A DNA stretch of 64,000 bases from Sterolibacterium denitrificans (lineage in GTDB: Bacteria > Pseudomonadota > Gammaproteobacteria > Burkholderiales > Rhodocyclaceae): contig NZ_LT837803.1 in the NCBI RefSeq assembly GCF_900174485.1, positions 1,999,305 through 2,063,304 on the forward strand. The letters run 5' to 3'. This document shows positions 62,572 to 64,000 of the stretch, piece after piece (positions within the stretch are counted from its first letter, which is position 1; every line of letters starts with the position of its first letter). Both the position numbers and the translations under genes were made by a program. The notes below the pieces were generated by a model. That model made no database searches and was not told where the DNA came from. It was given only the letters and a program-made list of their open reading frames with translations.

Positions 62572-64000
62572 ATGACGACAAAGACCACCGCCGCTGCTGC
62601 AGCAAACGCTACGAACGCTGCAAACACCCAAGCCCAGGCTCAACAAGCCACCCAGCAAACCGCGCCGCCCCTGCCTCAGGAAATCGCCGGCGAGGTATTG
62701 ATCGAGAAATACGCCAAGGGCAACGAAACCAACGTTTCCGAAGTGCGCCAGCGGGTCGCCCGCGCCCTTGCCGCGGTCGAAAACGAAGACAAGCGCGCCT
62801 ACTGGGAAAAGCAGTTCCATGAAGTGCAGGAACACGGCTTCGTGCCCGCCGGCCGCATCAACTCCGCCGCCGGCACCGACCTGTGCGCCACACTGATCAA
62901 CTGCTTCGTGCAGCCGGTGGGCGACTCGATCTCGGAAACCTCCGATGGCCGCCCCGGCATCTACACCGCCTTGCAGCAGGCCGCCGAAACCATGCGCCGC
63001 GGCGGCGGCGTCGGCTATGACTTCTCCTCGATTCGCCCGGTCGGCGCCCACGTCAAGGGCACGCAATCGCGCGCCTCCGGCCCCGTCTCCTACATGCGCG
63101 TCTTCGACCGTTCCTGCGAAACCGTCGAATCGGCCGGCTCGCGCCGTGGCGCGCAGATGGGCGTGCTGCGCTGCGACCACCCGGACATCGAGGAATTCAT
63201 CCACGCCAAGGACAAGGGCGATCTGACCAATTTCAACATCTCGATCGGCGTCACCGACGAATTCATGCGCGCCGTCGAGGCCGACGGCGAAGTGGAACTG
63301 ACCCACAAGGCCAAACCCTCCGCCGACTTCCTCGCCGCCGGCGCCTACCAGCGTGAGGAAGAACCGGCTGAAACCAATGCCGCCAACGCCAAGGCTGCGC
63401 CGAAGAAGGACGCCTCGGGCGACGGCAGCGCCGGCCTCTGGGTGTATCGCAAGATCAAGGCCCGCGAACTGTGGGACCAGATCATGCGCTCGACCTACGA
63501 CCATGCCGAGCCGGGCATCCTCTTCCTCGATCGCATGAACCGCGACAACAACCTGTATTACTGCGAGACCATCGAGGCCACCAATCCCTGCGCCGAACAA
63601 CCGCTGCCGCCCTACGGCTGCTGCTGCCTGGGCTCGATCAACCTGACGCTGTTCGTCGACGCGCCGTTTTCCGAGCAGGCCGCCTTCGACTACGCCGCCT
63701 TCGGCAAGGCCGTCGACGTCTCGGTGCGCATGCTCGACAACGTGCTCGACGCCACTCATTGGCCGCTGCCCCAGCAGCACGCCGAAGCCCAGGCCAAGCG
63801 CCGCATCGGGCTGGGCTTCACTGGCCTGGGCGATGCCCTGATCATGCTGCGCCTGCGCTACGACACGACCGAAGCGCGCGCCATGGCCGCGAAGATCTCC
63901 GAATTCATGCGCGATCGCGCCTATCTGGCCTCGGTAGACCTGGCCAAGGAGCGCGGCGCCTTTCCGCTGTTCAATGCCGACCTGTACCTGTCCGGCGGCA
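62572..64000 (+). CDS. nrdJ: adenosylcobalamin-dependent ribonucleoside-diphosphate reductase (class II), 3' end outside window
   Basis: The first 476 residues are seen. It makes deoxynucleotides with or without oxygen. After a low-complexity N-terminus (about 35 residues of Ala/Thr/Gln) the conserved part reads [76 protein letters not shown], and then [21 protein letters not shown], which has the catalytic Cys-x-Glu and the thiol Cys run. A 40-residue Ala/Lys/Glu-rich insert interrupts about residues 260-290. ATG 62572 follows GGGAAGAAG. Confidence 0.93.
   Translation, partial: MTTKTTAAAAANATNAANTQAQAQQATQQTAPPLPQEIAGEVLIEKYAKGNETNVSEVRQRVARALAAVENEDKRAYWEKQFHEVQEHGFVPAGRINSAAGTDLCATLINCFVQPVGDSISETSDGRPGIYTALQQAAETMRRGGGVGYDFSSIRPVGAHVKGTQSRASGPVSYMRVFDRSCETVESAGSRRGAQMGVLRCDHPDIEEFIHAKDKGDLTNFNISIGVTDEFMRAVEADGEVELTHKAKPSADFLAAGAYQREEEPAETNAANAKAAPKKDASGDGSAGLWVYRKIKARELWDQIMRSTYDHAEPGILFLDRMNRDNNLYYCETIEATNPCAEQPLPPYGCCCLGSINLTLFVDAPFSEQAAFDYAAFGKAVDVSVRMLDNVLDATHWPLPQQHAEAQAKRRIGLGFTGLGDALIMLRLRYDTTEARAMAAKISEFMRDRAYLASVDLAKERGAFPLFNADLYLSGG

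Noticed and set aside
1-64000. CRISPR arrays, insertion sequences or prophage genes
   Set aside because: No regularly spaced repeats, transposase motifs or phage structural genes were seen; gene order is housekeeping-like throughout.

Overview
The window looks like GC-rich chromosomal DNA of a respiratory, partly anaerobic betaproteobacterium. The evidence is a cbb3 oxidase locus with its FNR-type regulator, the aroA-cmk-rpsA-ihfB-lapA-lapB block, a stand-alone heptose kinase (HldA) next to HldD, a PabB-PabC fusion, hopanoid-type squalene genes, a B12-dependent ribonucleotide reductase, and a periplasmic molybdenum dehydrogenase of the ethylbenzene / steroid-C25 dehydrogenase type. That set fits the Rhodocyclales / Sterolibacterium neighbourhood, but the taxon is an inference and no rRNA is present. 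I see no insertion sequence, prophage or CRISPR array.

Layout. 1-6.7 kb (minus): ccoN (cut by the window edge), ompW, fnr, an Rrf2 regulator, ccoS and ccoI, a microaerobic respiration module with FNR-like boxes between the genes. 6.8-9.1 kb (plus): pabBC fusion and a RepB-like small DNA-binding protein. 9.1-23.1 kb (minus): a long co-directional run, read in transcription order as an XdhC-like protein, aroA, cmk, rpsA, ihfB, lapA, lapB, hldA, hldD, comEA-like, cysM, ydbH, ynbE, ydbL and a DEDD exonuclease. It covers aromatic amino acid and nucleotide supply, translation, LPS core and LPS quality control, and outer-membrane lipid transport. 23.2-33.5 kb: a hotdog thioesterase, c-di-GMP/HDOD signalling genes, parE, an unknown lipoprotein and a 1311-residue CheR-PAS-GGDEF-EAL protein.

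33.7-39.2 kb (minus) is the most distinctive region: a type II DMSO-reductase-family dehydrogenase encoded in the order gamma, beta, alpha, preceded by a winged-helix regulator, with no NarJ/EbdD-type chaperone gene next to it. The alpha subunit has a Tat signal, a [4Fe-4S] site and the Mo-ligand Asp region. Beta has four Cys clusters of NarH type and gamma is a haem-b subunit. By family this enzyme hydroxylates a hydrocarbon or sterol side chain with water; the substrate cannot be read from the sequence.

39.2-49.7 kb: MAPEG, MBL-fold and HDOD proteins, tRNA-Ser(TGA), a BAX-inhibitor-like protein, rlmD, an enoyl-CoA hydratase/isomerase, queD, a radical SAM protein, an XRE regulator, lysC, a Spy/CpxP-like protein and a small orphan. 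49.8-56.3 kb (minus): tig-clpP-clpX-lon proteostasis cluster with a sigma-32-like promoter before lon, and tRNA-Leu(TAG). 56.5-64 kb (plus): hpnC-hpnD-hpnE, a MaoC-phosphotransacetylase fusion with ackA, and nrdJ (cut by the window end) behind a possible pair of NrdR boxes.

The strongest oddities are the inverted subunit order and unusual FS0 spacing of the Mo enzyme, a cysM with no canonical start codon directly after a 14-bp hairpin, three FNR-like boxes before ompW, a duplicated promoter-like block before pabBC and the RepB-like gene, and a CGGAA repeat in the queD/radical-SAM divergent promoter.
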